A stretch of DNA of 64,000 bases from Bacteroidaceae bacterium (GCA_017465905.1 JAFTVE010000047.1:1-64000), one strand, 5' to 3'. Positions 1 to 9,279 are shown, counted from the stretch's first letter. Numbers and translations: made by a program. Notes: generated from the letters alone by a model not told the origin.

Positions 1-202
1 AAGTACCCAAACCATCATCCATCGACTCTCAATCCGCAGCTCCGCAGCCCAGTTTTCGTTAACGTTATCGTCATCGTTGCAGCGGTGCGAATGCTCCGCT
101 GCACTCTGCCAGGCCAAAAATAAAAATCGTTTACACCGCTCTCTAACTACAAGTCTGTACCAAATCTGTTACAAACATGTACTGTTAGCGGTATGCATAT
201 AA

Positions 203-241
203 AATATCAACGCCTTCTGACTTGCCAGAAAGCGTTGATAT
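203..241 (-). terminator. Rho-independent terminator of the lipoprotein gene
   Basis: A near-perfect inverted repeat (AAATATCAACGC paired with GCGTTGATATTT, extended by CTTCTG/CAGAAA) lies 17 bp after the stop of the leftward lipoprotein gene. On the minus strand the 3' arm ends in ATATTT. Bases 1-202 show only a short GC-rich hairpin around 80-103 and no gene that I can support. Confidence 0.7.
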
Positions 242-257
242 TTAGAAAACAATTGCA

Positions 258-839
258 TCACCATTTATAAATAGTATCTACAGGTACTATCAAATCGTCT
301 TCCTTTACGCTACGATACACGATACGGCTAAAGTCCGCCCCTTTGGTGTAATAGATGTCATCATCTAGAATGCCTTTGGTCTCGAATATCAGATACTCCT
401 TGTCTGCATAGAGTAATTTATTCTCGATATTTTCATTGATGTCCATGTGGTACATGTCGGTAAGGCGCATATTCTCTTGATCGTAAGCGTAGTTCTTCAA
501 GGTTACTTCTTTTCTTAGAGCATCGCTAAATATATATTTTTCCATGTAGCTCTGATAGAATTGGTATTGCAGACAATAAATGCCACCAATCACATCGCCA
601 ATCTCATACGAGTAATACACTTTATCGTCAGCTCTGCGGCATGCATAGCTGCGTACATGCTCGTAGCGTACCCCATCAGTCACAGACAAGAAGTCATCGA
701 GGCTTATAACCTTGCCCAGTTGGCTCTCCTTGATAGTAGTGTTGGGAACAGTTGTTTCATAGGTGTAATGGCCGCCAAACTTCTCGCATGAGCAGAGTAG
801 GACGAGATTGGCAAACAGGAAAAATACAGTCTTTTTCAT
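258..839 (-). CDS. Small secreted lipoprotein downstream of the C10 protease
   Basis: This 193-residue protein starts with a classic Bacteroidota lipoprotein signal (MKKTVFFLF...LLCSC, lipidated Cys near residue 18). I chose the MKK start over the longer upstream reading because it places the signal peptide at the N terminus. The mature part has no motif I recognise. It lies 4 bp downstream of a C10 cysteine protease gene, on the same strand, so the two are probably co-transcribed. In Bacteroides, C10 proteases can be encoded beside small inhibitor proteins, so an inhibitor or accessory role is a reasonable guess but is inference only. Confidence 0.75.
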   Translation of the reverse strand: MKKTVFFLFANLVLLCSCEKFGGHYTYETTVPNTTIKESQLGKVISLDDFLSVTDGVRYEHVRSYACRRADDKVYYSYEIGDVIGGIYCLQYQFYQSYMEKYIFSDALRKEVTLKNYAYDQENMRLTDMYHMDINENIENKLLYADKEYLIFETKGILDDDIYYTKGADFSRIVYRSVKEDDLIVPVDTIYKW

Positions 840-843
840 AATT

Positions 844-2158
844 CTATTTCTTTCGTATATTTGTGTATATGACCATTCTATCATTGTATGCTACATCCGG
901 ACCTCCAGCTGACTCATCGTACAGATATCCTTGTGACGGATTGAATACCCCAGATGAGAAATATCCATTGTAATTTCCATCCCAATCCCAATTGAAATGA
1001 TTATAGTTAGTTATAAACGAGTATTCTCCAATCACTTCCCAAACGAAACTGTTTATATATTTGATATAGTCTGTAGTTGTTGTTCTTACAGTTCTGAAAC
1101 CATCAATCAGCCAAGCATGACCTATATTTGAGTCTTGTTTAAAAGCCATGACATAGACAGGATGGTGGTTTGACAAGCTTTCTGAGACTTTCTGAAACTT
1201 ATATTCTTGTTTATCATCAATTGCATATCCTAATGTGGAAAATGCACTACGTAATTTATACCCATCATTAGCAGACTTATTCTCTCTGTATTTGATTTTT
1301 AGTTCTTCCCCAATCTGTCTGAACATTTTTCCTATAACATCATGAGAGGCTGTACATGTATTGCCGCAAGGATATTCAATGTGGGTATTGATTGCATTCC
1401 AATCAAGAGGAATAGTCGTGTTATAATTATCAAAATCCAGCTTTATGCTAGATGGATGTTTATAGTACGAAAGCACTTGTGCTACAGCTGTAACAAGGCA
1501 TCCTGCATCAATAATTACGTTTGAGCTATTCTTACAATAAGTGTTGTATGGATTCCCTTGCCCCCATTTTACATCTATGAGTGGAGTCCGCCAATCGATG
1601 ATAGTTCTTGTCTGCTCGGTCTTGGTCTCCGCGAATTGTACCATACCGTCATCACCACCTACCCCAGGTAAGGGTTCTGCTGCCATTGTGACATATTGCT
1701 CCGCCATATCCATATAAAGGTCAAATCCTCCGTTACCGGTCTCTTCGCCAGCAACATAGTTCCCTTGCTCAGTCACCGCAATCAGTTCTTCTGTAGCGCG
1801 ATTGGCCGATACTACGGCAAAGCCAGCGTTGTCTTCGTAGTTGAACACATACATCAGCGTATCGGGTTCCTCAGTCGAGCGGGTGGATGAGGTGTTGATG
1901 ATATATTGTACATCAGCGGTATTGATGCTGCGTGGCTTGCCCGAACGTGTAGTGCTGTTTTCACCCAATAGCCCAATGGCATCCTGCGTTACGGCAAGTG
2001 CCTCCTCGTAAGTACGGCGTTTGGGCAATTCGTTCATGGCTTCAGTCTCTTTTTCGGTCTGTACAGACAAGTTGTCTATACCATCTTGTGTACAGGCAAA
2101 CAGTGTTGATGCTGCAAATATAGCAACAAAGCTTTTAATCTTGAAATTTTTTTTTCAT
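844..2158 (-). CDS. C10 (streptopain-like) cysteine protease, frameshifted at an A9 tract behind the start codon
   Basis: The main frame (TTG at 2070 to 844, 408 codons) contains an N-terminal Spi-type propeptide region and a C10 peptidase domain. The catalytic Cys sits in DAGCLVTAVAQVLSYY near residue 190, and the catalytic His in IGHAWLIDG further on. The expected lipoprotein signal is missing from this frame. From the ATG at 2158 the DNA reads ATG followed by nine A and a quick stop (MKKKFQD). With eight A it would read MKKNFKIKSFVAIFAAS...LFAC, a textbook lipoprotein signal fused in frame to the protease. Export therefore depends on a one-base change or slippage in the A tract (2147-2155). 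It could be a phase-variable switch, transcriptional slippage, a real mutation or a sequencing error. The downstream lipoprotein is its probable partner. Confidence 0.85.
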
Positions 2159-2228
2159 GTTTCTCTCTGATTAGAATGAATATGGATTATATAATAATTT
2201 TCACTCTATGCTTCTCCGCATATTGGTG

Positions 2229-3215
2229 TCAAATACCAATCAATGTATTGGATATTACGCGTATATGGTCTAAAGCCCAAGCTACAAGCCAGCAAACCGC
2301 AAATGAAACCAAGGCGACAATTATCGGGCACAGCCATATCGGGTACCAGTCCCATGCGTTGAGCCTGCAGAGTATATCAATGAACAGGACTTGCATGAGG
2401 TATACAGCATAGGCATAGCGCCCTGTAGAAGTAATGAACGGCGTGAACCGACAGGGAACAGTGAACGACTTGAGCAGCAAGAATAGGCTTACTGCACCTG
2501 TCACATAAGTAATCGTAATGCTAAACCCATTTACCAAGCCCAACACATTGAGTATATAACTCAAAATGAGGCCGACCGCACCGATGCGCCTGTTCCTACA
2601 TTCGTCCGTGAGGTAGCGCATACAGTAATGCCCGGCTACAAAGAAGCCGAGATACACAATGGCTGACACCTCACGGTTGTTTATGGAGTTGAATTGCGGA
2701 TAGCGTAACATGAACCATACAGCCCACAATGCCAATATAAGCTCCATCAGTCTTCTGAGGTGAGAGTCAGAGAGGGCACGCTGCATGAAGGGGGTGAACA
2801 GATAAAGCCCGATGAAGACAAAGACGAACCAATATGCAGGGGCTATCTTTCCCGTCAACAGATACGGAACGTAGTTTCGTAAGGCGTCAGTAATGTTATG
2901 TATGTCGGGGTATGTGCTTGTCATGGCAAAGATGCCATATACTAATGTTCCCCAGAACAGATAAGGGAGAAGTAGGCGTTTGAGTCGTCTGGACAGGAAC
3001 TGGCTGATGGGCAATGGCTCGCCATCCAGCAACAGAGCCCCTGAGAGCATGAAGAATAGCGGCACACCCATTAGGGACAATGCCTGATAGATGCAGATTA
3101 CATAATCAGCCGAAAGCCTGTTCAGTTGCAATCCGTCCAACACCAGCAGCATAGTAGCCAACAGTAGTGCGACGGTACGGATGAGGTCAAGGGAAGCTAT
3201 GCGTTGTCGAGTCAT
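2229..3215 (-). CDS. Acyltransferase family 3 (OafA/YrhL-like) membrane protein
   Basis: This is a polytopic membrane protein of about 328 residues. It opens with the family hallmark RIASLDLIRTVALLL, followed by many hydrophobic segments and a basic loop (RRLKRLLLPYLFWG). Acyltransferase_3 enzymes transfer acetyl or other acyl groups onto surface sugars or lipids; the substrate here cannot be told. The ATG at 3215 is preferred to a TTG at 3263 because the family motif starts a few residues after it. It lies about 70 bp upstream of the C10 protease start on the same strand. Confidence 0.85.
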   Translation of the reverse strand: MTRQRIASLDLIRTVALLLATMLLVLDGLQLNRLSADYVICIYQALSLMGVPLFFMLSGALLLDGEPLPISQFLSRRLKRLLLPYLFWGTLVYGIFAMTSTYPDIHNITDALRNYVPYLLTGKIAPAYWFVFVFIGLYLFTPFMQRALSDSHLRRLMELILALWAVWFMLRYPQFNSINNREVSAIVYLGFFVAGHYCMRYLTDECRNRRIGAVGLILSYILNVLGLVNGFSITITYVTGAVSLFLLLKSFTVPCRFTPFITSTGRYAYAVYLMQVLFIDILCRLNAWDWYPIWLCPIIVALVSFAVCWLVAWALDHIRVISNTLIGI

Positions 3216-3282
3216 TGTATTTTGTAGGGTTGCCTGTTTAGCTGCGTTACGGTTGACAGGCAATTGAAACTATAAATATGAA

Positions 3283-3363
3283 TCAAGGAGAGACAATTGT
3301 CTGTGAAGACATTTGTATGCTGCATATCAATGCACATACAAGTAAATAGATAGTCTTTTTCAT
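3283..3363 (-). CDS. Orphan 26-residue signal-peptide-like ORF
   Basis: This short reading frame encodes MKKTIYLLVCALICSIQMSS plus six residues, then TGA. It looks exactly like an N-terminal signal peptide with no mature protein behind it. It lies just downstream of the DUF3244 gene and upstream of the acyltransferase. It may be the stump of a deleted secreted-protein gene (for example a second DUF3244 copy) or a tiny membrane peptide. No domain can be assigned. Confidence 0.35.
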   Translation of the reverse strand: MKKTIYLLVCALICSIQMSSQTIVSP

Positions 3364-3394
3364 ACGTTTAGATTTTTAAGAGTTTATAAATCTA

Positions 3395-3733
3395 TTAGAT
3401 TTCGAAATCTCCAATATAGAGGTTGCCACCTTGCTCTATCTCCAATTGATACTCGCCATCGGAAAGAGCTGGTAGATTGACCACAATCTGATTGTTTGTG
3501 AACGAACCGTTATACACCATTACTTGTGTACCCTGACTGATTACCGTGATTCGCGATGCGGTAGTTTCACTAAAATCAATGGTTAATACTTGACCGTCAA
3601 TGGATGCGGTGGGTAATTGTACCAAGGAACGTGGGTCTGGTCGTTTTTTCTCTTTCAATTGAATAGGCATCTTTTCCGCGAAACCCGATAGCGTGCAGCC
3701 AAGCAACGCCAATAGCATAAATACTTTTTTCAT
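3395..3733 (-). CDS. DUF3244 small secreted protein
   Basis: This is a 112-residue protein with a Sec signal (MKKVFMLLALLGCTLSGFA) and a mature part that starts KMPIQLKEKKRPDPRS and ends in a beta-rich sandwich-like segment (LSDGEYQLEIEQGGNLYIGDFEI). This pattern matches the DUF3244 family of Bacteroidales, whose function is unknown. The start at 3733 is chosen because it begins the signal peptide; the longer upstream frame is an SL-repeat artefact. It is downstream of a TPR membrane protein gene on the same strand, and such regulators are often beside DUF3244 genes (from memory). Confidence 0.8.
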   Translation of the reverse strand: MKKVFMLLALLGCTLSGFAEKMPIQLKEKKRPDPRSLVQLPTASIDGQVLTIDFSETTASRITVISQGTQVMVYNGSFTNNQIVVNLPALSDGEYQLEIEQGGNLYIGDFEI

Positions 3734-3880
3734 CTTGATAATTGTTTTTTGATTTCGCAGCAAAATTAAATCAAATACAATATATCTGATGGAAAAAGAT
3801 AGTGACAAAGATAGTGACATTTTCACTCGCTTGGTCTACAGTATAAACAGGGGGGTAGCAACGGACTGATATATAACTAA

Positions 3881-5509
3881 TTACTTAATATCTCGAAGAA
3901 GCTCTAAAATATCCTCGGGAAGTCTACTGGGGAGACGCTTCTTGCGTTGGTTCACCACATTGTCGGTAGATGCGGCGAGACATTCACGTATAACACCAGT
4001 AGAATATCCCAATGCAAGATAAAGACAGAGGTGTATGTTTTCAGTGCTAAGTTTGTTGTTGCTATATCTAACAGCTTCGTCGCGCAAGTTGGTGATGACA
4101 GTAATAAAACTTTCTTCCAGTACCTCGGTCAACTGTGTACGCTCATTGACGGTAAAAGGAGGAACATCCTTACTAAGCAATTTGCTCAAAGTTTCCAACC
4201 TCGCGGCCCAAGGCTCCTTTTTAAATAAGGAAATGCTGGTCATAAGATTCGCACGATACAAGGCAAGCACCTCTTCACGCAAATGTGTGTCGTTATCAAG
4301 TTCCTTTTCAAAGGACTCATTCACTCTATAAATTTTAGCTTGATTGCGATGCAACTCTTTCTGTAAACGTAGATAATGCTGTTTGCGATGACGCTCAATA
4401 AGGAGTACACCGATAACAATCACTGCCAATAGGCATACAAAAATGAAGATGAAGCGCTGATGGTGTTGGGCAAGTGCACGCCGTTGTAACTCCATAGTGT
4501 GAGCGGCATGGATCTCTTCAATCTCAGAATGACGTTCTATACGTTTGATAGAATCACTACTCTGCTCGAAACGTTTGAGATATCCGTAAAGCTTGGGCTG
4601 TGAAATAGAGTCCATCGTTAGATATAGCAGGCTACGTGAACAATTGTATTGGAGGTATACCTCATCGTATCCCTTCATGGCTGTCTCGTAGTAGTAGCTG
4701 GCTGAATCACTATGTCCACGAGATTCTGCAATGTCTCCCTTGAACCAATAGGTGGCATCTACCTTATCGGCACCATAGAGCGCAATGAGTTGGTTGAAAT
4801 ATGTATCGGCCTTATCATAATCTTTGGAGAAGACATACTCAATCTTACCCAAGTCGAAAAGCACAGTTCCCCAACTGAGTGTATCCATCTCGTTACGATG
4901 CTGCAAGAGCTTCTCCAATATCTCGCGAGCTTGCTCAGGTTGTTTCTTATGGATATAAGCCTGGGCCAATCCTATATCGGCATACAAATGCGCATCACCC
5001 TCTGTTATATTATGGTATGCTGTATATGCAGCCAGTGCTTCATCGGACATATTCTTGTTCAGATAGTGCTGCCCAAGTTTATGATAGCATAGCCCATAAT
5101 ATCGTGCCGTAGTATCAGGGAAGAGGCTTTGTGCCTGTAGGTAGGCCTCCACGGCCGGTGCATCGCGCCTCAGCTCGGTATACACGCACCCCAAGGAGTA
5201 CCAGGCCATAGCTGCACGGTAGCTTTTCTTATTCCTATTATAATAGTCGGTAGCATAGCGGATGAGGGTGTCGGTGGTGAGCGGTACGTAGCACTTATAG
5301 TCGGCCTGCGTGCGCAGTATGGCATAGAGTGCCCGCTCCTCATCGCTGAGCGAGGCGAGGGGGATGCTGTCGAGCGCGAGGCGCACGGCCTCGGGCGCGG
5401 TATCGAGCTGCGCCTCCAAGCGCTCCAGCTGGCGCATGTGGCCATGCCCGCCACACCCCATGCTGAGGGTGGCGAGAAGGAGGGTGTATAGTATGGCGCG
5501 GAGCTTCAT
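3881..5509 (-). CDS. TPR lipoprotein with transmembrane helix and cytoplasmic C-terminal domain (sensor/regulator-like)
   Basis: The 542-residue protein has a lipoprotein-like N terminus (LATLSMGCGG), then a helical tetratricopeptide-repeat region (roughly residues 40-300). A single strong transmembrane helix follows near residues 345-365 (FIFIFVCLLAVIVIGVLLI). After a coiled-coil linker, the C-terminal 140 residues contain a helix-rich segment (LALGYSTGVIRECLAASTDN...RKKRLPSRL) that resembles a DNA-binding helix-turn-helix with a basic tail. This layout is common in Bacteroidales TPR regulators (DUF6377-like). I infer that it senses something in the periplasm and may regulate nearby secreted genes such as DUF3244. 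The ligand is unknown. Confidence 0.75.
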   Translation of the reverse strand: MKLRAILYTLLLATLSMGCGGHGHMRQLERLEAQLDTAPEAVRLALDSIPLASLSDEERALYAILRTQADYKCYVPLTTDTLIRYATDYYNRNKKSYRAAMAWYSLGCVYTELRRDAPAVEAYLQAQSLFPDTTARYYGLCYHKLGQHYLNKNMSDEALAAYTAYHNITEGDAHLYADIGLAQAYIHKKQPEQAREILEKLLQHRNEMDTLSWGTVLFDLGKIEYVFSKDYDKADTYFNQLIALYGADKVDATYWFKGDIAESRGHSDSASYYYETAMKGYDEVYLQYNCSRSLLYLTMDSISQPKLYGYLKRFEQSSDSIKRIERHSEIEEIHAAHTMELQRRALAQHHQRFIFIFVCLLAVIVIGVLLIERHRKQHYLRLQKELHRNQAKIYRVNESFEKELDNDTHLREEVLALYRANLMTSISLFKKEPWAARLETLSKLLSKDVPPFTVNERTQLTEVLEESFITVITNLRDEAVRYSNNKLSTENIHLCLYLALGYSTGVIRECLAASTDNVVNQRKKRLPSRLPEDILELLRDIK

Positions 5510-5550
5510 AAACGCGTGCTCTTATTCATTGCAGGCCGGTTCTTACAGGG

Positions 5551-6861
5551 TTAGGCTGGGGCTTCGCCAGCCTTTGGGGCTTTCTTGCCTCCGTGCTTCT
5601 TCCCTCCTCGGTGGGTGGACTTCCCTTTGGAGGCTTGTTTGCCTCCACGTCCCTTGCCGCCGCGATGGCTGCTTTTGCGGTTGCCGCGTCCCTTGCCATT
5701 GTGCTTCTTGGGGTTGTACTCGGGTGCTTCGCCCAACTCCTCGGGTATGGGGAGCTTGAACACTTCGCGCTCGATAAACTCCTCGATGGCTGCAAAGCGC
5801 GACTGGTCGTCGACCGAGACGAAGGTGATGGCACAACCCTCGGCTCCGGCACGGGCGGTACGGCCGATGCGGTGGACGTAGTCCTCGCAGTCGCGAGGCA
5901 CATCGTAGTTGATGACGAGGCGTATGTCGTCGATGTCGATGCCTCGCGATACGATGTCGGTGGCCACGAGGATATCGACACGGCCGTTCTTGAACTCGTG
6001 CATCACTGCATCGCGCTGTGCCTGGTCGAGGTCGCTATGCATCTCGCCCACGTTGAACTTCATGCGCTTGAAGGCTGTGGCCACCTCCTTGACCTTGAGC
6101 TTGGATGAGGAGAACACGATGACGCGCTCGGGTTTGGACTCGCGGAAGAGGTTCTTGATGATGCCCAACTTCTGTGTCTCATAGCAGATGTAGGCGGTCT
6201 GCACGATTTTCTCGGCGGGTTTGCTCACAGCCAGCTTGACCTCTACGGGATTGTGCAGGATGGTGGCTGCCAATTTCTGTATCTTGTCGGGCATGGTGGC
6301 CGAGAACATGATGGTCTGCCGGGTGTCGGGGAGTTGCTTCACAATCTGCATGATGTCGTCGTAGAAGCCCATGTCGAGCATGCGGTCGGCCTCGTCAAGG
6401 ATGAAGAACGAGGTGCGCGAGAGGTCTACGTTGCCCAATGAGATATGGCTGATGAGGCGGCCTGGGGTAGCTATCACAACATCGGCCCCAAGGGCCAGAC
6501 CCTTGCGCTCCTGCTCGTAGCGGATGCCATCGTTGCCTCCATATACGGCCACACTACTGACGGGTACGTAGTAGGAGAAACCCTCCATGGCTTGGTCGAT
6601 CTGCTGTGCCAGTTCACGGGTGGGCGACATGATGACGCAGTTGATGGCATCGTCGGGGAAGCCGCCATCGCTCAGCATGCTCAGTATGGGGAGCAGGTAT
6701 GCTGCTGTCTTGCCTGTACCCGTCTGTGCCACACCGATGAGATCGCGTCCCTCGAGCAGGGGAGGAATGGTGTGCTCCTGGATGGGGGTACAAGTGGTAA
6801 AATTCATTGCGTCGAGTGCGTCAAGCACGTTGTCATGCAGGTCGAGATCGTAGAAGTCCAT
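5551..6861 (-). CDS. DEAD-box ATP-dependent RNA helicase
   Basis: All core helicase motifs are visible in order: Q motif (FTTCTPIQEHTIP), motif I AQTGTGKT, Ia PTRELAQQ, TPGR, motif II DEAD, motif III SAT, and motif VI HRIGRTARAG. After the second RecA domain (ending near residue 375) comes a basic Gly/Lys/His-rich tail (GKGRGNRKSS..., GGKKHGGKKAPK), typical of RhlE/CsdA-like enzymes that bind structured RNA. The likely role is remodelling of ribosome-assembly or mRNA structures. A repeat-rich spacer of 54 bp separates it from the LptF/G-type permease upstream. Confidence 0.95.
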   Translation of the reverse strand: MDFYDLDLHDNVLDALDAMNFTTCTPIQEHTIPPLLEGRDLIGVAQTGTGKTAAYLLPILSMLSDGGFPDDAINCVIMSPTRELAQQIDQAMEGFSYYVPVSSVAVYGGNDGIRYEQERKGLALGADVVIATPGRLISHISLGNVDLSRTSFFILDEADRMLDMGFYDDIMQIVKQLPDTRQTIMFSATMPDKIQKLAATILHNPVEVKLAVSKPAEKIVQTAYICYETQKLGIIKNLFRESKPERVIVFSSSKLKVKEVATAFKRMKFNVGEMHSDLDQAQRDAVMHEFKNGRVDILVATDIVSRGIDIDDIRLVINYDVPRDCEDYVHRIGRTARAGAEGCAITFVSVDDQSRFAAIEEFIEREVFKLPIPEELGEAPEYNPKKHNGKGRGNRKSSHRGGKGRGGKQASKGKSTHRGGKKHGGKKAPKAGEAPA

Positions 6862-6883
6862 GTCTATTTATTTGTTCTGGATT

Positions 6884-6918
6884 ATAATTGTCAATTGTCA
6901 TTTGTCAATTGTCAATTA
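6884..6918. repeat. TTGTCAATT-type low-complexity repeat
   Basis: Several tandem copies of the 9-base unit ATTGTCAAT / TTTGTCAATT fill the gap between the permease and helicase genes and overlap the permease stop codon. The same unit appears around 12272-12300, 25698-25714 and, inside a gene, 43378-43445. Confidence 0.8.
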
Positions 6919-8028
6919 TTTCGGCGCCTTCCAATAGAGGTATATGCCGATGATGAGGAATGTTATGTTTGGTATCCATACAGCCACAATGGGTGGAGTG
7001 CTTCCGTTGACGGCAAAGGTGGATGAGATGGTCTGGAAGACGATGTAGCCGAAGCTAAGCGCTATGCCGATGCCGAGATTGATACCCATGCCGCCTTTGA
7101 CCTTCTTCGAAGATAGCGACACACCGATGAGTGTCAGGATAAAGGCTGCAAATGAGGTGGCGATACGCTTGTGGTACTCGATTTCAAACTCCTTGATGTT
7201 GGCTATACCTCTACGGCGCTGCTTGTCGATGTAGTGCTTGAGTTCGGGTGAGGTGAGCGTCTCCTGCTGGTTTTTCGTAATGAGCAGGTCGTAAGGCTCT
7301 ACTGATATGATAGTGTCCAACTGTAGGCCACTTGTGATAATCTCGCACGAATCGGTGATTATGCGGTTCTGCCAGTTTCTGGCTTTCCAGCGGTGAGGAT
7401 TTTCCTCATCTCCTATGTAAACAAGCGTGCGGGCTGTGAAATGCGACTTCATGGAGTTGCCTTCAAAACTGTCGAGCGAGAAGCGGTAGCCAGTGTTGTT
7501 GCTGCTCTCGAATCGCTCGATATAGGCTATCACATTAGGCTCCACTTCCATCTGTATATTGCGTGCGTTCTCCACCTTCTTCTTTTTCTTATAAGTGTTC
7601 TCGAACTCGAGTCGCGTAATGTTACCCTTCGGAATTACGTAGGCTCCCAACCCGTAGGTGAGGATGGCTATGAGCAGTGCCGAGAACATGTAGGGACGCA
7701 TCAGTCTGTGAAGGCTCGTGCCCGTGGAGTACATTGCTATGATTTCTGAATTCTCGGCCAGCTTCGAAGTAAAGAAGATGACGGCAATGAACACGAACAA
7801 TGGACTGAAGAGGTTCGAGAAATAGGGAATGAAGTTAAGGTAGTAGTCGAAGATGATGGCCTTCCAAGGCGCTTCGTTGGCTACAAACTTGTCGATGTGC
7901 TCATTGTAGTCAAACACTACAGCGATGGAGATAATCAGGGCAATGGCAAAGAAGTAATGCCCCAGGAACTTTGCGATTATGTACCTGTCGAGCCGGTTGA
8001 ATAGTTTACCCTTGAAAAGTTTCTTCAT
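6916..8028 (-). CDS. LptF/LptG family permease (YjgP/YjgQ)
   Basis: This is a 370-residue inner-membrane protein with three hydrophobic segments near the N terminus (from LDRYIIAKFLGHYFFAIALI), a soluble periplasmic domain (about 130-270) and three C-terminal helices (from TSFAAFILTLIGVSLSSKK). This is the LptF/LptG architecture of the ABC machine that pulls lipopolysaccharide from the inner membrane to the Lpt bridge. Whether it acts as F or G cannot be decided alone. It is transcribed away from the YceD gene. Confidence 0.9.
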   Translation of the reverse strand: MKKLFKGKLFNRLDRYIIAKFLGHYFFAIALIISIAVVFDYNEHIDKFVANEAPWKAIIFDYYLNFIPYFSNLFSPLFVFIAVIFFTSKLAENSEIIAMYSTGTSLHRLMRPYMFSALLIAILTYGLGAYVIPKGNITRLEFENTYKKKKKVENARNIQMEVEPNVIAYIERFESSNNTGYRFSLDSFEGNSMKSHFTARTLVYIGDEENPHRWKARNWQNRIITDSCEIITSGLQLDTIISVEPYDLLITKNQQETLTSPELKHYIDKQRRRGIANIKEFEIEYHKRIATSFAAFILTLIGVSLSSKKVKGGMGINLGIGIALSFGYIVFQTISSTFAVNGSTPPIVAVWIPNITFLIIGIYLYWKAPK

Positions 8029-8257
8029 GTGCCGATTGTCGTATTACCTCTATTTCTCTGCAAAGGTAGTGCAAAAAAATGATTAAGCGAAGATAATGAG
8101 AAAGTCTTTGCGCATTGTGCGAACAAAAAAGTCCTATTTTGCATTATGTGGTTGGAATTGCAGACTTTTTAACGCTCGTTAACCACGGAATGTGGCGAAA
8201 TGAAACAAATTTGAAAAGTTTTATGCAGTTTTTCGATGTGAAATGGATAAAATGTTG

Positions 8258-8265
8258 TATCTTTG
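8258..8265 (+). promoter_or_regulatory. Probable -7 element upstream of YceD-rpmF
   Basis: TATCTTTG matches the Bacteroidota -7 consensus TAnnTTTG and lies about 50 bp before the YceD start. A clear -33 TTTG is not seen at the right distance. A second -7-like element in the opposite direction (CAAAGGTA, 8061-8068) probably serves the LptF/G gene. The 287-bp divergent gap holds nothing else I can name. Confidence 0.5.
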
Positions 8266-8315
8266 TCGCCCGATTGGCTATGTCTATTCGGATGCGGCCA
8301 AAAAAGGAAAGAAAA

Positions 8316-8879
8316 ATGGGCAAATTTGACAGTTATAAAATAGACTTGAGAGGGATGCAAGAGGTGAATGCCTCTTATGACTTGAGTGTCGATAACGCGT
8401 TTTTCGCCCATATTGACGGTCCCGAAGTACAGAAGGGCAAGGTGCAGGTGAAGCTTGACGTACACCGTACGGTCGATGTATACGAAATGAGTTTCGTGCT
8501 CGATGGTGTAGTGGTGGTCAATTGTGACCGCTGTCTCGACGAGATGGACCTTGACATACATACAACGGGCCAGTTGCAGGTGAAGCTGGGTGCTGACTAC
8601 GGAGAGCAGGGTGATGTGGTGATAATCCCCGAGGCTGAGGGTATCATTAATGTTGCTTGGTATATCTACGAGTTTGTAGCGCTGGCAATCCCGATGAAGC
8701 ATGTACATGCTCCTGGAAAATGCAACAAGGAGATGTCCGGTAAGCTGAACAAGCACTTGTTGCGCTCGACCGATGATGAAGATTTCGGTGAGGCAATTAC
8801 GTTCGGCGATGAGGCGGACGAAGCGGAGACCCCAGTGGATCCGCGTTGGGAAGGTTTAAAGAAAATAATTAATAATTAA
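8316..8879 (+). CDS. YceD/DUF177 family protein
   Basis: This is a 187-residue protein with the DUF177 signature centred on VVVNCDRCLDEMD (a CxxC pair) and an acidic C terminus. YceD proteins are almost always encoded just before rpmF, as here (11 bp), and are implicated in 23S rRNA or ribosome metabolism. I set the start at MGKFDSYKIDLRG, because the longer upstream frame reads through the promoter region. Confidence 0.92.
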   Translation: MGKFDSYKIDLRGMQEVNASYDLSVDNAFFAHIDGPEVQKGKVQVKLDVHRTVDVYEMSFVLDGVVVVNCDRCLDEMDLDIHTTGQLQVKLGADYGEQGDVVIIPEAEGIINVAWYIYEFVALAIPMKHVHAPGKCNKEMSGKLNKHLLRSTDDEDFGEAITFGDEADEAETPVDPRWEGLKKIINN

Positions 8880-8890
8880 AACTAAAAGAA

Positions 8891-9076
8891 ATGGCACATC
8901 CTAAAAGAAGACAATCGAAGACCAGAACTGCCAAGAGAAGAACTCATGACAAGGCAGTAGCTCCAACATTGGCCATCTGCCCCAACTGTGGCGAGTGGCA
9001 TGTATTCCACACTGTATGCGGTGCTTGCGGCTACTATCGTGGAAAGTTGGCTATCGAGAAAGAGGCTGCAGTATAA
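8891..9076 (+). CDS. rpmF: 50S ribosomal protein L32
   Basis: This 61-residue basic protein begins MAHPKRRQSKTRTAKRR and carries the L32 zinc ribbon CPNCGEWHVFHTVCGACG with four cysteines, so it is the zinc-binding form. It is a structural part of the large ribosomal subunit. It is co-transcribed with the YceD gene and followed by a strong terminator. In Bacteroides as I recall it, fabH lies next; here the following gene is era. Confidence 0.97.
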   Translation: MAHPKRRQSKTRTAKRRTHDKAVAPTLAICPNCGEWHVFHTVCGACGYYRGKLAIEKEAAV

Positions 9077-9100
9077 TCTGCGGCTCAATCAATCGAACAG

Positions 9101-9130
9101 GAAACCGCATCACACCGATGCGGTTTCTTT
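9101..9130 (+). terminator. Terminator after rpmF
   Basis: GAAACCGCATC and GATGCGGTTTC form an 11-bp perfect stem with a 5-base loop (ACACC), followed by a short T-rich run. It ends the YceD-rpmF transcript. Confidence 0.85.
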
Positions 9131-9139
9131 GCTAAATTA

Positions 9140-9279
9140 TTAAAGGAGTTAAAGAAGATAAAGGGAGATAGTCGCTTTCGCTCCTTGGGAGATAAAAGCC
9201 AAATGTCTTGTGCGCGGTGTACCTAACTATTGGCATTTAACTCCATTTATCTCCCTTTAACTCCCTATATCTCCTTAAA
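9140..9279. repeat. GGAGTTAAAGG/CCTTTAACTCC inverted low-complexity repeat
   Basis: The left part (9140-9170) is built from GGAGTTAAAG / GGGAGATA units and the right part (9237-9279) from their complements (TTTAACTCC, TTATCTCCC). The spacer could therefore form a long imperfect hairpin. It fills the whole gap between rpmF and era. Confidence 0.75.

Noticed and set aside
5526..5981. Ser/Arg-rich frames overlapping the helicase gene's basic tail
   Set aside because: Alternative frames of a low-complexity coding region.
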